Both the position numbers and the translations under genes were made by a program. Shown here piece by piece: positions 31,612-45,500 of a stretch of 64,000 bases of DNA. Source of the stretch: Prostheceraeus crozeri. Lineage: Eukaryota > Platyhelminthes > Polycladida > Euryleptidae. The stretch lies in the NCBI GenBank assembly GCA_907163375.1, contig CAJQUW010007994.1:372001-436000 (forward strand), read 5' to 3'. Under the pieces are notes generated by a model. It searched no databases. It worked only from the letters and a program-made list of their open reading frames with translations, and was not told the DNA's origin. Numbering within the stretch: position 1 is the first letter of the stretch; each line of letters opens with the position of its first letter.

Positions 31612-31613
<2 letters not shown>

Positions 31614-31690
<77 letters not shown>

Positions 31691-31694
31691 TATT
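31614..31694. repeat. (TA)n microsatellite
   Basis: About 80 bases of TA with one TG interruption near 31671. Open frames of repeated Tyr-Ile on both strands are artefacts of the repeat. Confidence 0.95.
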
Positions 31695-32146
31695 GCAATG
31701 TAGAGCATGCAGGCTTGCAACAAATCTACGCTTTGAAGATTGTCTAATATATGAATCGAGGCACCTGCAGAACCATAAAATTCTCAGTTCTAAAGGACGT
31801 TGCCTTCAGCTTAAGCCATCATCTGTGATCAATAAGACTTCTTCTCAAATTTAGACTACTCATGAAGAAATGCTTCTCATTCAAAATCAAGGATTGGTCA
31901 AGTTAATCATCGTAGCTATAGCCAAAAACTTCGGTTTTGACTTCAGGTCAATTCCCATCAAGTTTGTGCATTATCACGTTTCTGATCGGCGATGTCTGCG
32001 AAAATACAGTTAAATGTGGATAAACAAATTAACCAAGAAGTTTGTGTTGGTCTACATTTGGAGGCTTGCATGTGCTTATAAGCTTCATAGACAAAAATGA
32101 GCTGATGACATTGCATGCCAATGACTGCAGACTTATTTAGTATTTT

Positions 32147-32410
32147 TCACTTAATCAGAGAAAACATGGAGCATTTCATTTTAACCGAAAACTTCAATCT
32201 GCGCCCCATTAGATCTAGTCTGCAAGTGTTTTTCCTTTCATCATGTGTGACAAGAGAAGGAACCATGCAGACCTCGACAGACGCGCATAAGGTGTACATC
32301 ATTCTTGCACTAGGTGCAAAAGTCTCATTTTCGGCCTCGTTCCTTGCCGAAACTCGTGTTTGCCGCCAGACCATTTCGCCTTTGATAGAAATGCATGCTT
32401 ATTTTTGAAT
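32147..32410 (-). pseudogene. Diverged copy A of an unknown gene-like block
   Basis: Aligns by eye with 36790-37050 at about 65-70 percent over about 230 bases, sharing landmarks such as GTCTCATTTTCG and CGACAGAC. The minus-strand translation ends in GRRLKFSVKMKCS, parallel to RGLKSLVEMKSF in the other copy. The family is unknown. Confidence 0.4.
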
Positions 32411-35400
32411 CCTAAAAGGGAGTCATAAAACTCATTTCAAATAGAACGTGGAAGGCTGAAAATTGAATGTGCGACTTATTTATGTGCCTATGACGCAGAA
32501 AAGAATAAGCGCGCCTATGTTATAATCTAGTCAGCTATTAAAGCAATCATGAGTGTGCATATTCACCGCTGATCATACTCCTGAATCGATAGTTAATTAG
32601 AATAATAAATCTGATGAAATAATCACACGATTAATCGCTTATAAAATCCACAATCAACTATTTAAAAAATCGGCCTTTGTGCACAGCGCTGACTGCAAGA
32701 AAATTAAACCCATTAGAATTTACACAGCGCGCGATGTCTGTGTGATTCCATTTTGGTCAGAATATTCTCCGCATCATTCTCCTCAAACTTGCATTTTGGA
32801 GTCAATTGTCTAGAGTTTTAAGCATAGAGTAACTTATATATAGGTGAGAGTGTCGACTCAAAAAAGTACATGTATACAGTGAAAATTTTTGTATCAAAAG
32901 ATTCAGTTTTTTACGGAGATTACGTTCCTGTGGTCCAAAAAATTATTGGAGCAGTTTTAGAAGTAGTCAAAATTTTGCCAAGTAGGTCTACTACCGAGAT
33001 GACTCCCCAATATAAGTAGTGTGAAACAAGTTGGATATCAAAAGGAATGAATATTTGCTAATAAGCATCCCAACAAAGCAGAAATAAAGCTAATTTGCAA
33101 GGGAATTTCATGAGCCGCATTATAATGGAAGTCTTCATGAAAAAGTCGCGATATTATTTGTGCTTTCTTGGCTGAAATTTCAAGTTTTTAATTCAATTTT
33201 CACCGGCATGATTCTATGATTCAATAAATTCATGTTTCATTTATTGAATCTGAATAGTGGTGTGGAACCACTCAATCTTTCAAAGTTCATTGAAATCATT
33301 GTCTTTGATTATGTGATTTTGCTCTTCCAGTGGCAGGTTGCCTGTGACATGATCACGCTCAAGAAAATACTCCTGAGGTTGAGCATGAAAGTAATAGGAA
33401 CCTCGCATTGCTAATTTAGCAAACATTAAGTCTCCAAGGCTGTCATGAGAATCTGTGAAATACCATCATTCCTTCTGCATTACAATCATGATCACTCAAT
33501 TCCGTTGTAATTTCTGCAAAACTGCATAAATGTGCATGTCTCACATTTGGTGACAATGCCACCTGTATCTCACTTGAGTTCATTTAATAAAATCGAAAGT
33601 GTATACACGTTGGGGATTTAATAAATGCGGAGTTACCACTCTACCTAATATACCTACTTATGGTTTTAAGCATCATAGCCTACATAAAGTCATTTAGTCT
33701 ATTGTGCGTGTAAGGCTTATTGTCACATTCATTTAGCAAACTAGCGAAAAGATTTTGTCAATCAAGATTCGAGGGGCCAAGTCTCCACGATTAAAGTTAC
33801 GTAACTGAAGCTGAAAATTTTGACATAAATTTTTTGCAACAAAGCACAACAAGCTTTAACTTCGAAATCTCATTTTGAATTCCAAGCACCCGCTAATTGC
33901 ACTGTTTTGAGCTCCCAAATATCTAGGATTGTACTTGAAACTTCTCCATCCTTCTTCATGCAATTAGATTGAAATGTAAGAAAAGGGGACACTGCAATCA
34001 CGAATGTCATTGTCCATTTATTGACAAATCATTGTCAAGTCTCCTATTTTCCATTGATAGAGGTCGGAATATGTCTAGGAGAGAAAAGATGAATATCAGT
34101 GCTTCGAAAGTCTACTTTATTGACTTCTCAACACGCAGCACAGCTGTACACATTCTCCTGGAATTAATCCTGGTCCAGTTAATTTAACTTGCTAATGCCA
34201 GTGTCTAATGATTTCGACCACAACTGATGACATCAAGCAGACCTATAATGTTTTAATTAACATTACATTCCTTTGTCAACTAAACCATTCAGAATGAATA
34301 AACTTTATGTGTAGATCAAAAAAATGCAGCTCATTATATATACAAAAAGTATGAAGTATTACTGAATCTTTTGTCTCTGTTCTATGGGGAATCTTGGGCG
34401 CCATTAATTTTTTAGCGTATAATCGATTTCTTTTTGTTGAAAGATGATTTGACTCAGTATCAATTCAAAAGTAATGAGCAATTCCATTTGTTCGTACGTT
34501 GTATTTTGCAGCATATTTCTGTGTGTATTTTGATAGAGGAAGGATATTTATCAGCAGCTGCTACCATGCACCTGCAAAATTCTTGCAGTTAATACGTGCA
34601 GACTTGATTCTTTCAAATATTATTTAATATATTTTATCATAGAGAAAAAAGTATTCAAAGTCACCGTACGTGACTTTGGTACGTGACCGTACCAAAAATA
34701 TTCGTACGTTTCACTCAGGAGACACGAAAAACACTTACTATTATGCTAGTAAAATTTTTCCAATCGATGGAAAGCCAATATTTCTCAGAAATATATTTGA
34801 TGATCCACTTTACTACATGAATGCATAGTTATTATGATCAAGCAACTAGATGGGCTTCACGATGCATTTTAAAAACGTTCGTACGTTACATAGCAAAGAT
34901 TTCAGCAGGATTCCTAAATTTATTAATAGCATCCCAAAAAAGCATTGTTTGCATTGCCAGACAAGTATGCGAATATACATATATGCATTACATTAATATT
35001 ATTTAACATTATGTTAACTTATAAGTAGTGTAGATCAGTAGTAACTATAGGAACTCTCCAAGTTGACTTACTTCTCAACATCACGCATCTGCATCACAAT
35101 ATTTGGCAAATGTTCTAATGCATGGACAACACCCCAACAGCATTCATTGGAAAATTCTTTCAGCATTTTTTGGGGAATTCTTTGAGAATCTCTTAACATG
35201 TTACGGACGAAATTTACAGAGATTCCAAAATCATATTTCGAACTTTTAATTTTAAGGAAGTTCATTTACAAGCATCCTCAGCCGGCCTCCTCTTTGAGTA
35301 CACCCATTGGCCCGTCACATAGGCGTCTGTTTGTCAATGCTACTTAGACATGATTGCATCATCATGACAATCAAATTTCATTACCTCTTCCTTGTGAACT

Positions 35401-36783
35401 TATGAATAGCTGCTGATATAGATTTAGGAGCGATGGAAATACTTCATGCAATTCAGCAGCAGGCAACAATCTAACTTTCCGCTTTTTCCGTGATTTTGGC
35501 AAAATTTGTTGGTTACCCGGTGTTCAGCTTTCATCTAAGAGTATTTGGATTTGCACTGACTTAATGTAGAATCGATTTTTCGTTTTGAACTTCTTTACTA
35601 GTTGGTTGGTTAAACTTTTTTAGACATGGTCAATTATCTTAGGCTATAGGCCTGTACTCTTCAAGCTTCTATAATTCCGCTGCATGTAAGCCTCTTTCTG
35701 TTTAGAATTCTTTCGCTTCAATCGAAATTATTTTCCACGCTCAAATAAACTCAATCATTCGATGGGCGTGGTGAAAGCGTGGCCATATATGAGACACTTA
35801 TTATGTATTTCAAAATAAATATTTGAGTCGGTACGTGTTATATTATCCAATAAAGTCCATAACCGATCGAATCGGCGTCATTAAACGTCAGACGCAGTCA
35901 CCTAGATATCCTATAATCATAGCACGCACGAATATCATCAAAAGAGATTGTCAGAGCGCTTTAAAGCACGGTTATTGGTGCAAGTTGTTTCTGAACAGGC
36001 CTATAATCGTTCGTACGTTACACATTTGCGTTACATCGTATTGCAACGAAAGATGTACGAATTACCTAGAGTGCAGTTGTATTTGTTATTAAGGAGATAA
36101 ACTAATATATGCCCAATTTTAAAGAAAAATGGTCAATTAATCTATTCACAATTTAAATAAATGATAGAATTTCCAAAGTACAATGTACGTTGCACTTTGG
36201 AAATTGCTTTTCATACGACCTTGGATCGAAAGTCAATGCTAGCCGTTGATATCAACTACTTCCATAGTAACGAGTGATACATAATACAATCATAAACTAA
36301 ATAAAGCGTTGAATTTTTGATACATTTCAGCTGATTTATGGAAATTATGTGCTTTTTCTGACATTTTCGAGGATCATCACAAAATCTAAAAGATAGAATG
36401 GTTTCTGATACGCAATAATCGACCGCATAAAAGGAAAAATTCAGATAATTTTGATATAGAAAACACTAAAAGCAATGCATCAATGATCTATTTGATTGTT
36501 CCACTTCATGTCGCACTTCACGTGGAATTGCCCGAATGCCAAGTTGACAGCAAGCTATTAATAAGTTGACATATAAATTCCAGTAACCTTCTGCCTTCTT
36601 CACTAAACTGTCTTCAGGGAACTAACATATTTCCTAATAATTTTCAACATATTTCCCAATATTCTAGTTATTCGATAGGCTAGTTATATTTCAATACATT
36701 TCTGTCCTCTAAGCACGATGCCTACATCATGCATAGAAGGGAGAAATTCATTGAAATTTCTTTATGGCACTAGACGGTCCTTG

Positions 36784-37230
36784 TCACTTAGGGAAACTCT
36801 TCATTTCAACCAAAGACTTTAATCCGCGATTCATCGCAAAAACATAATGCTTTTCTTTGATCCTGTCTGACAAAGCATCGACAGACATTCGCAGTGGACC
36901 TATAGTGTGCGCACCACTCTGTGAATGTCTCATTTTCGACCTCCCCTTGAATGGCTTCGTATCGAATCGCACTATTTCAATTTGTATTACTCCTTGTTGT
37001 CCACTTTTCGTTTTCCGGTTGCGCAATTTTGATGCAACGGCTAATTGATGGAACACGCATGAATTCAACGTCAAAGAAACTGTCAGTTTTGTAATTCTAT
37101 CCTTGTTAAAGAAATATGTTTTTCTCATATCCATGGAATAAATGGAAAAATATAAAACATGTCGGTGTACGACTATGCGGGTGCTGTTCCTGTAGCCTTG
37201 AAGCAAGGCGTTGCGAACAAATGGGTTCAC
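36784..37230 (-). pseudogene. Diverged copy B of an unknown gene-like block
   Basis: 148 open codons on the minus strand. The C-terminal 65 residues (from about KPFKGRSKMRHSQSGAHT) correspond to copy A. It may be an exon of a lineage-specific gene or part of an old repeat; nothing identifies a function. Confidence 0.35.
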
Positions 37231-37769
37231 TTCAATAATGCAGTTGCGATCAGCTGCACAAATAGATGTTTTTCAAAACTTATTATGTTTTTTGTTCATC
37301 ATTCTGGCGAAATGGAAAGTGGTCGGGTTTCATAATAGAAAGAATTCAGAAAGCAATAGACCTAACCAGCATTTGCAGTACATATTTCCATGCATAATCA
37401 TTTGAAGTATTTCTAGTCAACCTCAGGTTTCTTAACATTTCATTCTATGAGGAAAGCATATTTTTTTAGCAGGAAGCCCACTATAAATTTTTGTAGCAAA
37501 TAAAATCGCAAAATGACCACTTTTCATCGCAAATTGTATACTTAAATAATTTTGAATGCAAACCAAGGCCTTTCTGTAGGAACAACCTACCGTCATCAAT
37601 GAAACAAGCTAACTGAAGGGTACATGCACATAAATTTCTACAAAAGATATTAAAAATTATCAAGCTATAGAGTACTATAAAACCTAGGTAAATCTATGGT
37701 CAGTAAAGACTATGTTCAAAATACCAAAGAAATGATATAGCTAATAAAGGCAATAAAAACGAAGAGACA

Positions 37770-38537
37770 TCAGAAAACAGAAAGATAAAATGAAGAGCCT
37801 GAATGAGAAAGTTGACTGTTTAAAATTGGGGACCTCTTCTTTATGAAGAAGGTCTCGGAAATACGAACAAAATGAGTTTTGTAAATGATCGAAACATTGG
37901 TCATGATGTCACGTCTGCTGCAGGTATTACATTCAAGCAAATGGTCGAAAATTGGACCAGGTCTTGACACATGTTCATGAAATGTTCTACCTAGATGTCG
38001 TGTTGTCTCACCGATGTATGTGGTATACTGATCACCAGTACACTTGAATTCATAAACCACCGATGAGACAAGGGACCTCGGGGTAGGAGGCTTCAGAGGA
38101 AAAAACTCTCGCAGTCTGGTGCTACGAAAAGAAAAAGCACAATGTGGTTTTTTCACATTTTTCAAAAGCACAATTTTCACAGGTATCACAAAATATCTGA
38201 AAGTAAAAGTCTGTCTTCTGATGTTACTTTCTTCACTCATTGAGTCTTCTTGGTTCACTTGTCTAGGAATTACAATTTTGTCAAGCGTCTCTTTCAGATG
38301 TTTCTCCACAAACCACAAAGGGTAATTGTTTGCTGCTAAAATTTTTTTCAATTTTCTTATTTCTTCGTGAAACAACTCCCAGCTGCTGGATAGCCGATAA
38401 GCACGGTAAATGCTGCCAATTATCAAACCTCTTCTCCAATTCATTGGAACATTGGAACGAAAATTCAGTTGAATATGAGTATTCGATGGCTTGCGATACA
38501 GGCTATATTCAACCGAAGTTGATTGTCTATGCAACAT
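37770..38537 (-). pseudogene. Penelope-like RT C-terminus with GIY-YIG endonuclease, minus-strand arm
   Basis: 255 residues. The opening (SVEYSLYRKPSNTHIQLNFR) is the post-palm end of a Penelope reverse transcriptase. A linker rich in basic residues follows, then the GIY-YIG nuclease: VVYEFKCTGDQYTTYIGETT, HLGRTFHEH, and a FDHLLECNTC zinc-like Cys pair. The endonuclease nicks target DNA for priming. It is truncated at the 5' side; the catalytic RT palm is absent. Confidence 0.85.
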
Positions 38538-38651
38538 GACATCAAGAAAAGCGAGTTTATTGCTTTTTTTGATTCACAAATGAATTTTAAATTTAGATGT
38601 CTGGAGTTGATGAAGAGAAGAAGAGCATCAATCTTTGATTTGTCTTTTTGA

Positions 38652-39260
38652 TTGAAAAGATCCAGAAGCTGGGAGTTGTTTCACGAAGAAATAAGAAAAT
38701 TGAAAAAAATTTTAGCAGCAAACAATTACCCTTTGTGGTTTGTGGAGAAACATCTGAAAGAGACGCTTGACAAAATTGTAATTCCTAGACAAGTGAACCA
38801 AGAAGACTCAATGAGTGAAGAAAGTAACATCAGAAGACAGACTTTTACTTTCAGATATTTTGTGATACCTGTGAAAATAAGACCACATTGTGCTTTTTCT
38901 TTTCGTAGCACCAGACTGCGAGAGTTTTTTCCTCTGAAGCCTCCTACCCCGAGGTCCCTTGTCTCATCGGTGGTTTATGAATTCAAGTGTACTGGTGATC
39001 AGTATACCACATACATCGGTGAGACAACACGACATCTAGGTAGAACATTTCATGAACATGTGTCAAGACCTGGTCCAATTTTCGACCATTTGCTTGAATG
39101 TAATACCTGCAGCAGACGTGACATCATGACCAATGTTTCGATCATTTACAAAACTCATTTTGTTCGTATTTCCGAGACCTTCTTCATAAAGAAGAGGTCC
39201 CCAATTTTAAACAGTCAACTTTCTCATTCAGGCTCTTCATTTTATCTTTCTGTTTTCTGA
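38652..39260 (+). pseudogene. Penelope-like RT C-terminus with GIY-YIG endonuclease, plus-strand arm
   Basis: 202 residues. Same protein as the minus arm from SWELFHEEIRKLKKILAANN onward, with seven residues fewer before the GIY-YIG domain. The GIY-YIG core and the ending are identical. The start codon at 38652 lies just outside the duplicated region, so the frame begins by chance at the junction. Confidence 0.85.
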
Positions 39261-39543
39261 TGTCTCTTCGTTTTTATTGCCTTTATTAGCTATATCATTT
39301 CTTTGGTATTTTGAACATAGTCTTTACTGACCATAGATTTACCTAGGTTTTATAGTACTCTATAGCTTGATAATTTTTAATATCTTTTGTAGAAATTTAT
39401 GTGCATGTACCCTTCAGTTAGCTTGTTTCATTGATGACGGTAGGTTGTTCCTACAGAAAGGCCTTGGTTTGCATTCAAAATTATTTAAGTATACAATTTG
39501 CGATGAAAAGTGGTCATTTTGCGATTTTATTTGCTACAAAAAG

Positions 39544-42500
39544 AAAGCATATTTGACTAAGATAGAATATCAGTGTTAACATCTGTTGAACTCCAAACGT
39601 CGATTACAAACTCTATCAAGTTATTGTTCAGCGTGTTGCCTGAGGATGCCAGTAAGATACAGGTGAAAGGCCTAGCAGAAATAAGTATATTTTTTCTTCT
39701 CAAACCCGTGGTACTGTCCGGGGGATTCATACCTAACTTACAATCTATCAAGTTAGTTGTGATGTAAAACTCAATTTTATACGAAATGAAACAATGGAAA
39801 ATGGTCATGCAAGTTGATATTATGCGAAATGAGAAGACACCGCCGGAATAGTATGGATTTGAGAAATCGGATAGTGGTAGCTAAATTTTCATTTAATCAA
39901 CCTTCTTGAATATCTCCATTTCAATTAAATATCCTACAGTGCCGCTTTTTTCATTTCTTTATTGTTGAAAAACTTGCTGAATTCAGTCATGGTCATAGTT
40001 TGTAGCCTACATGTGCATCTACAAAATTACGCTTTAAGACATAGAGTCTATAACTTATGACATCAATTGAAGGAATCACATTACGGAATTATTGACAATG
40101 TTGCATCAACGATTCAAAAAAATGCATGTAGCCTACTTATAGATATCGAAATGAATAATGAAATCAAATCGTCTTTAAGATCATTTTCACCTTGAATTCG
40201 AAACTTAAAGTCATATTCCCACAGCGCAAGGTTGTAGTAATTACCGTAAAACCGCCCTGATCACTTGATTCACAACCAACCGCTTGGATGGCATATCTGT
40301 ACTTGATCGGGACATTGTGTTAGAGAGTGGCTGATAGGGTTTGCAATCACGGGATCCCGAATTCCTAGATCTGGGCTGCTACAGATCCCTAATTGATAGC
40401 AATTCAACAATAATTTAGTATAAATGTTTCTTAGCTATTTTACCAGTGCAAACTTCAAATATTTTTCCATTCTTTTCTTTGAATCATTAATTGAATATCA
40501 CATGTTGCTGTTTGTGTCAATTCATATATGTATAGTTGATTATATGTTTGCAGGATCGCACACACTACAGGATTTATTTTTGGGAGGGGGCGGAATGTCG
40601 ACCATTTATATTACATGCATGTTTTTTATATATTATTATATTATCTATTGCTACAATATTATTTATTATGTCATATGATAATTATAATAATATATAATAA
40701 TTATATGTATTATTTAATAATACATTATTATATTTATATATATTATATGTATTGTTTATCTTATATCACATATGCAGACCTATTCTCAACCAATTCAAGC
40801 CATTCTCAATTGATCCATCTCTTGCTATTGACAAGTTTGTAGAAAGTAGTAGGCGCATGGGCTTCGTCTTATCACCTCATTCGTGACTTTCGACCAATGC
40901 TTCAATTTTTAGTTAATAAAGTGTTATGAATTATTACCAAAACATATTCACTTTGATAAAAACTGTGTTCATTTACTAATAGCCACAAAATTGGACGAGA
41001 AATTAACAAGCATTGATACAGAAGCATGCATGTATTACCTCAAGAATCCATTACAATTGAATAATTCTGCCCTTTAATACTCAAGTCAAGCGGAAATGCT
41101 TATTTTAGCTTGTTTTTGAATTTATCTTAAAAATTTTCGGGGGGGGGGGCGCCACTCGACTGCTCACCCTCGGTACGCCCGTGTATGTTTGTTCCCATGC
41201 ATTCGATTCATGGGTTCAGGAGAAAACTAAGAAATTTATGGAAAATAGCAAGAAAGCGCAATTTTTACTGTAACCCTATTATATTTTCTTACTGTCGAAC
41301 AGGACATCATGGCATCACCGAGTCTAATTGATAGTTGCAATTGCGCATGGTACATGGTGTTTTAGTTTATGAAATAGCAAGTCTGCCAACACTTTGCTCT
41401 AGCCAATAATTTTTCGAGTTTTACTCTTCTGCGCTCATATTTTTCGAAAAAATATGTATTAACTTTTTTCTTTACTTGATTGAAAATTTTTCATGTCGTG
41501 GGCCTATATAATGGATGGACTTAATAACAATTATAGGCATCTCGCAAAATCTGACTGATTCAAATACTCTGTTTAATACTGACACTGATTTTAATAGACT
41601 TTCTAAGAATTGATAATGTTTCTCTGTAGAAATCAGTCTACATCATGGTTTATACTCCTAGGAAGAGTAAGTTTAACTATTTAGGTTTTAATAGTGGGAA
41701 TGCAATTCAGCTTTCTCCGATATCCAAATAAGATGTAAACTAACATCTTGAATGATATTGAATGCTATATAATGTCTGGTAGGCCCATCGTTCGAGTATA
41801 CGCTTTACAATTCATTTCTAAAATTCATCACATAATGTGAAATAGTAAATTCTAAGTTCTCTAAATTTAAAAAAGTTCTCTAAATTTCTTTTAAATTCTA
41901 AGTAAATTCTACGGTGTTATCGAAAGCACTTTCCACCTCTAGATAAACTGTGGAGCGACTTGTTCTGAGATCCAGAGATTGAACTTTCGAAATCCCGAAA
42001 TATCTGATTCTATTTATACCTCCTTGTCAAAAAATTACATCAAAATTCATTGTTATCAATATCATCAATATATCATTGTTTTTTTAAATTATTTCGACAT
42101 GCATCATGGTAACAAAATCAAAGGTGTAGTTTTATAAAGTGAATGAAGAGGTTAGATAATCTATCACTTTCGTTTCCGAAGTGAAATTAGTGAATGTGTA
42201 CAATACGTCACAGTGCGTATTGACTTTGTCCGCTGAACAACACACTCATGCAATTCACACGAGTGAAGAAATAGCTTTCTATCAACGCAAGATTATGTCA
42301 ATCGTCATAATCACGATAACAATAATGTTTTGCTTTCTCATGCTCATCTTCTCAAGTTCATTCCTCAAGTTTAAAATCATATTGATTTAGCATTCTCTAG
42401 AAGAATTGAATGAAATACAAGATTTCATTTGAATTCAAAGCTTCTACAAATAGAGCAACAATTCAACTTTAATGTTCCGCACTTCGTGCAACTACAAAAT

Positions 42501-45500
42501 CACGCTCACTTCACTATTATACACTAGTACAATTATGAATACCAAAAAATACTGTGACCACAGAACTAATTATTTTGCTTATCTGCTTCGGTTTGCTAGA
42601 AGTGTGATTTATTCGAAATCGCCGGCACATCGAGGAACTTACAAAGTGGGCAAAAAGGAATTCCTGAGATAGGAAAAAAAGTAGTGCGTCGCTTGCGGAT
42701 TAGTGTGAGTTCTAGAAAAGTTCTTCAATTGCCACGATTCTTTCAGATTCGAAGAATTCAGATCATTGCGCACAAATTTTCTCCATAATGTTGGCCTTCC
42801 GATTATTATTTTAAAAAAATAGCAGGCGTCCGAAAATTAGTTCACTTGATGACTTCACCATCGTCTTTTCAGCATTCCTCACTGCATAGTGTACTGAATC
42901 GAATGTTAGCCAGACAGCTGTGTGTGTTTTGGTGTGTGGAAAGTGATAACAGCACGCACGCCTCTCTCACTGGCCCTGGTGTCATCTGCTGGCACCCTAT
43001 TGTTTGTCATTTCCAATAGCAAGCGATACACGAATTATCCATTGAGAAGTAGCAAGTTGATGTACCATCTGTGATGTACCATTTCGATTTTCAGGTTAGA
43101 TGCAATCCTTCCATTCTTTGAAACCGAAGACGCGCGCAGATGAATCTAATTCTGTGATTGTGACACAATATAGCATCACATTAACTTCAATGTAGGCCTG
43201 CAATCGTGGATGGCTTTTATGTGAAATAATATGAAGTTTCATGTGGGAAAAGTCACAATTGCTAGGATGTGATGGAATATAATAGACATGCAATCTTCCA
43301 AGAAAATTGATCATTTTTTAACTCAGGTTGCTCTTTAACCCCGTTACCATTATTATTATCATGGATATCCATTGAGTTCTCCATGGAAATAAATAGCCTA
43401 TCCATAGATCTTGAATATTTCCAAAACTGCTGCTGTAAAAATTTCTAATGTATTATTGAAGACAGCATGCTTTCTCGAATTGCAGCAACATGTCATTTAG
43501 CTATAAAGCGAAATCTCACAGAGCCTCAAGTGAGCTCAATCCGAAAATGTACTTTGGCTAGTGACCGCGTGGAGCATGTGAAACAACTTAAAATGAAGCA
43601 GGATATCTTTTGAGGTGACACATGGACATTCGTGTTTGCTATCCAGGATTGCTTATTGCTCGATTACCATGACCGTTTGATGCAATGCATAGTGTATTCC
43701 TTTAACAATAAATGCGAGACTATAGACGTCGACAGAAAGGTGGCGTACTGGCAGTATTTTTGCGACTCAATACTGCTTTGTTACAGAACTGCAATTCAAA
43801 ATTTGTTCATTATACAGTAACACGGCTGCACACATAAGGCAAACTTATTTTTTCTGTTCGGTTTATATCCTCAGCATCCATAAAATGGCATGCGAAGAAA
43901 AGCTCACCGACTTATTGAAAAAAAAATTATCTACGTATATTCGGTATGAATTGCTAAAAAAAATTATTTGATTAGTTAAATGAATTGCGATGAATTCTGT
44001 TCCTGGCAATGATTCATTTCAAGTGGAAGTTGAATCTGATGAAGAAAAACTTTAGTTTGACTTTGGTTAGTTATATATTTATTGCATTGGATGCATACAG
44101 GTTTAGGCTTGACTTCAAGGTAGGTGGAACACTTCGATTGCATATCAAAGCAATCGATCATGCTGCGTCATTCAAACTATAGCATCTATGCATCGTACCG
44201 TGTAAATACGATATAAAATAGCACGTTATGACTTCCCTCAAGCGATTCAATAGTGTTTTCTTAGGAACGCTCACAACATGATCCATTTAAGAATATTCTG
44301 TCAGGAAAGTTGCATAACTTTGTTTCTACCACAGAGATGTTGCCTTGTTTGCCTGTTTGGGTCTGGAGATGACATTCCTCAGCACTGATGGTCACGGCCA
44401 GAACTAATCTCGAGGGGCAAGAAGATCAATTTTTCATTGAACGTGTTGCAAATTCAAGCCTGAATTCTGACGAACGAGAAGATTGGCATCACATTAAGCT
44501 TACAAAGTCGGCAACTTAAGAACGTAAAGAGTCGAAGGGTGTGAATAATATTTCCATTTGACGAATTTATCATCAAAAAAATTCAGTCAAGGATATGTGG
44601 TATTCTCTTCACTTGACAGACCTTGCTGCATTCTGTTCGCTGAGGTTCGTGCGCTCGCTGAAACGAGCTAAATTCCCAATCACGCAAGTCAAGGAGATAT
44701 GAATCTCTATGATAATCTCCATCTCTTGCTACCATTGCAAACATTGGCTGGGATAAGATTATACGTTTCATTCGGAGTCAATACAGTATGTAGATCTTGA
44801 CGATGTGATGAAAATTTCCTTGACAAATGCATAATGCCCATAATGAGTTTAGTATTCAATAGACTTGCAAGATTTCTGAAAATGAAAGAAATATGAATGA
44901 AAATTAAAGCGTTTTAAAGTATGCTGTATTGCAACGTTAATCATTCACATGTAATTCTATGCTATTGCGGACTAATTAAGCAACAGCGGTAAGCTACATG
45001 TCCTAGGTACAGCTATTGAAACATTATCACCGATATCTTCCATCAGTTTGCACGAGTGGCCTTACTTAAGTTTGCTCCGGATGAAGTTCACCTGTTACCA
45101 GATCAAGTTTTAGGCCCAAAGTTGCATGTACTCATGCATTTGGTCATATACTTACGAGTCAGATGATGAAGCATAAAGCAATCTTATCGACTAAGGTACA
45201 TAGGCCTATTACATATTTCGAGATTGATAACATTAACGATCTACTATTTTCAAGCTAAATGTGTTCCTAGATGGCTGCAGTTATTACAGTAGGTATTTGC
45301 TTTTACATATAAGTCCCTTGTGCAACGAGTTCCTTATGAAAGGAGCTGCAGATGTCAGTTTAATATAGACTCCCTGTGTTAATATCTAAGGGATAATGGG
45401 ATGAAAGCATCACCCTGCAGCAGATCATGCGCTTACTGCTGTCGTCCCATTATAAAATAAATAATTTAATATGATGGTCTGAACATTGTCTTGTGAGTTC

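Larger units (their letters stand above)
31860..37490. other. Gene-poor stretch, 31.9-37.5 kb
   Basis: AT-rich DNA without a supported gene. It contains two diverged copies of one coding-like block (32.15-32.40 and 36.79-37.05 kb) and four copies of the decamer TTCGTACGTT. Otherwise I see nothing I can name. Confidence 0.5.
37491..39543. mobile_element. Penelope-like element fragments in a head-to-head inverted duplication
   Basis: Two nearly identical arms point away from each other: 38399 down to 37491 on the minus strand and 38660 up to 39543 on the plus strand. About 260 bases lie between them, which the minus arm extends into with more coding sequence (to 38537). The arms match through coding and 3' untranslated parts, apart from a 21-base difference in the coding region. 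Both carry the end of a Penelope-like reverse transcriptase and a GIY-YIG endonuclease. Partial inverted or tandem copies are typical of Penelope elements. Confidence 0.85.

Noticed and set aside
31493-31854. Tyr-Ile repeat proteins on both strands
   Set aside because: Translation of the (TA)n microsatellite.
40615-40842. Tyr/Ile-rich hydrophobic peptide
   Set aside because: Low-complexity AT-rich DNA.
42181-42390. 69-codon frame with a hydrophobic C-terminus
   Set aside because: Could be an exon, but no splice or homology evidence supports it.
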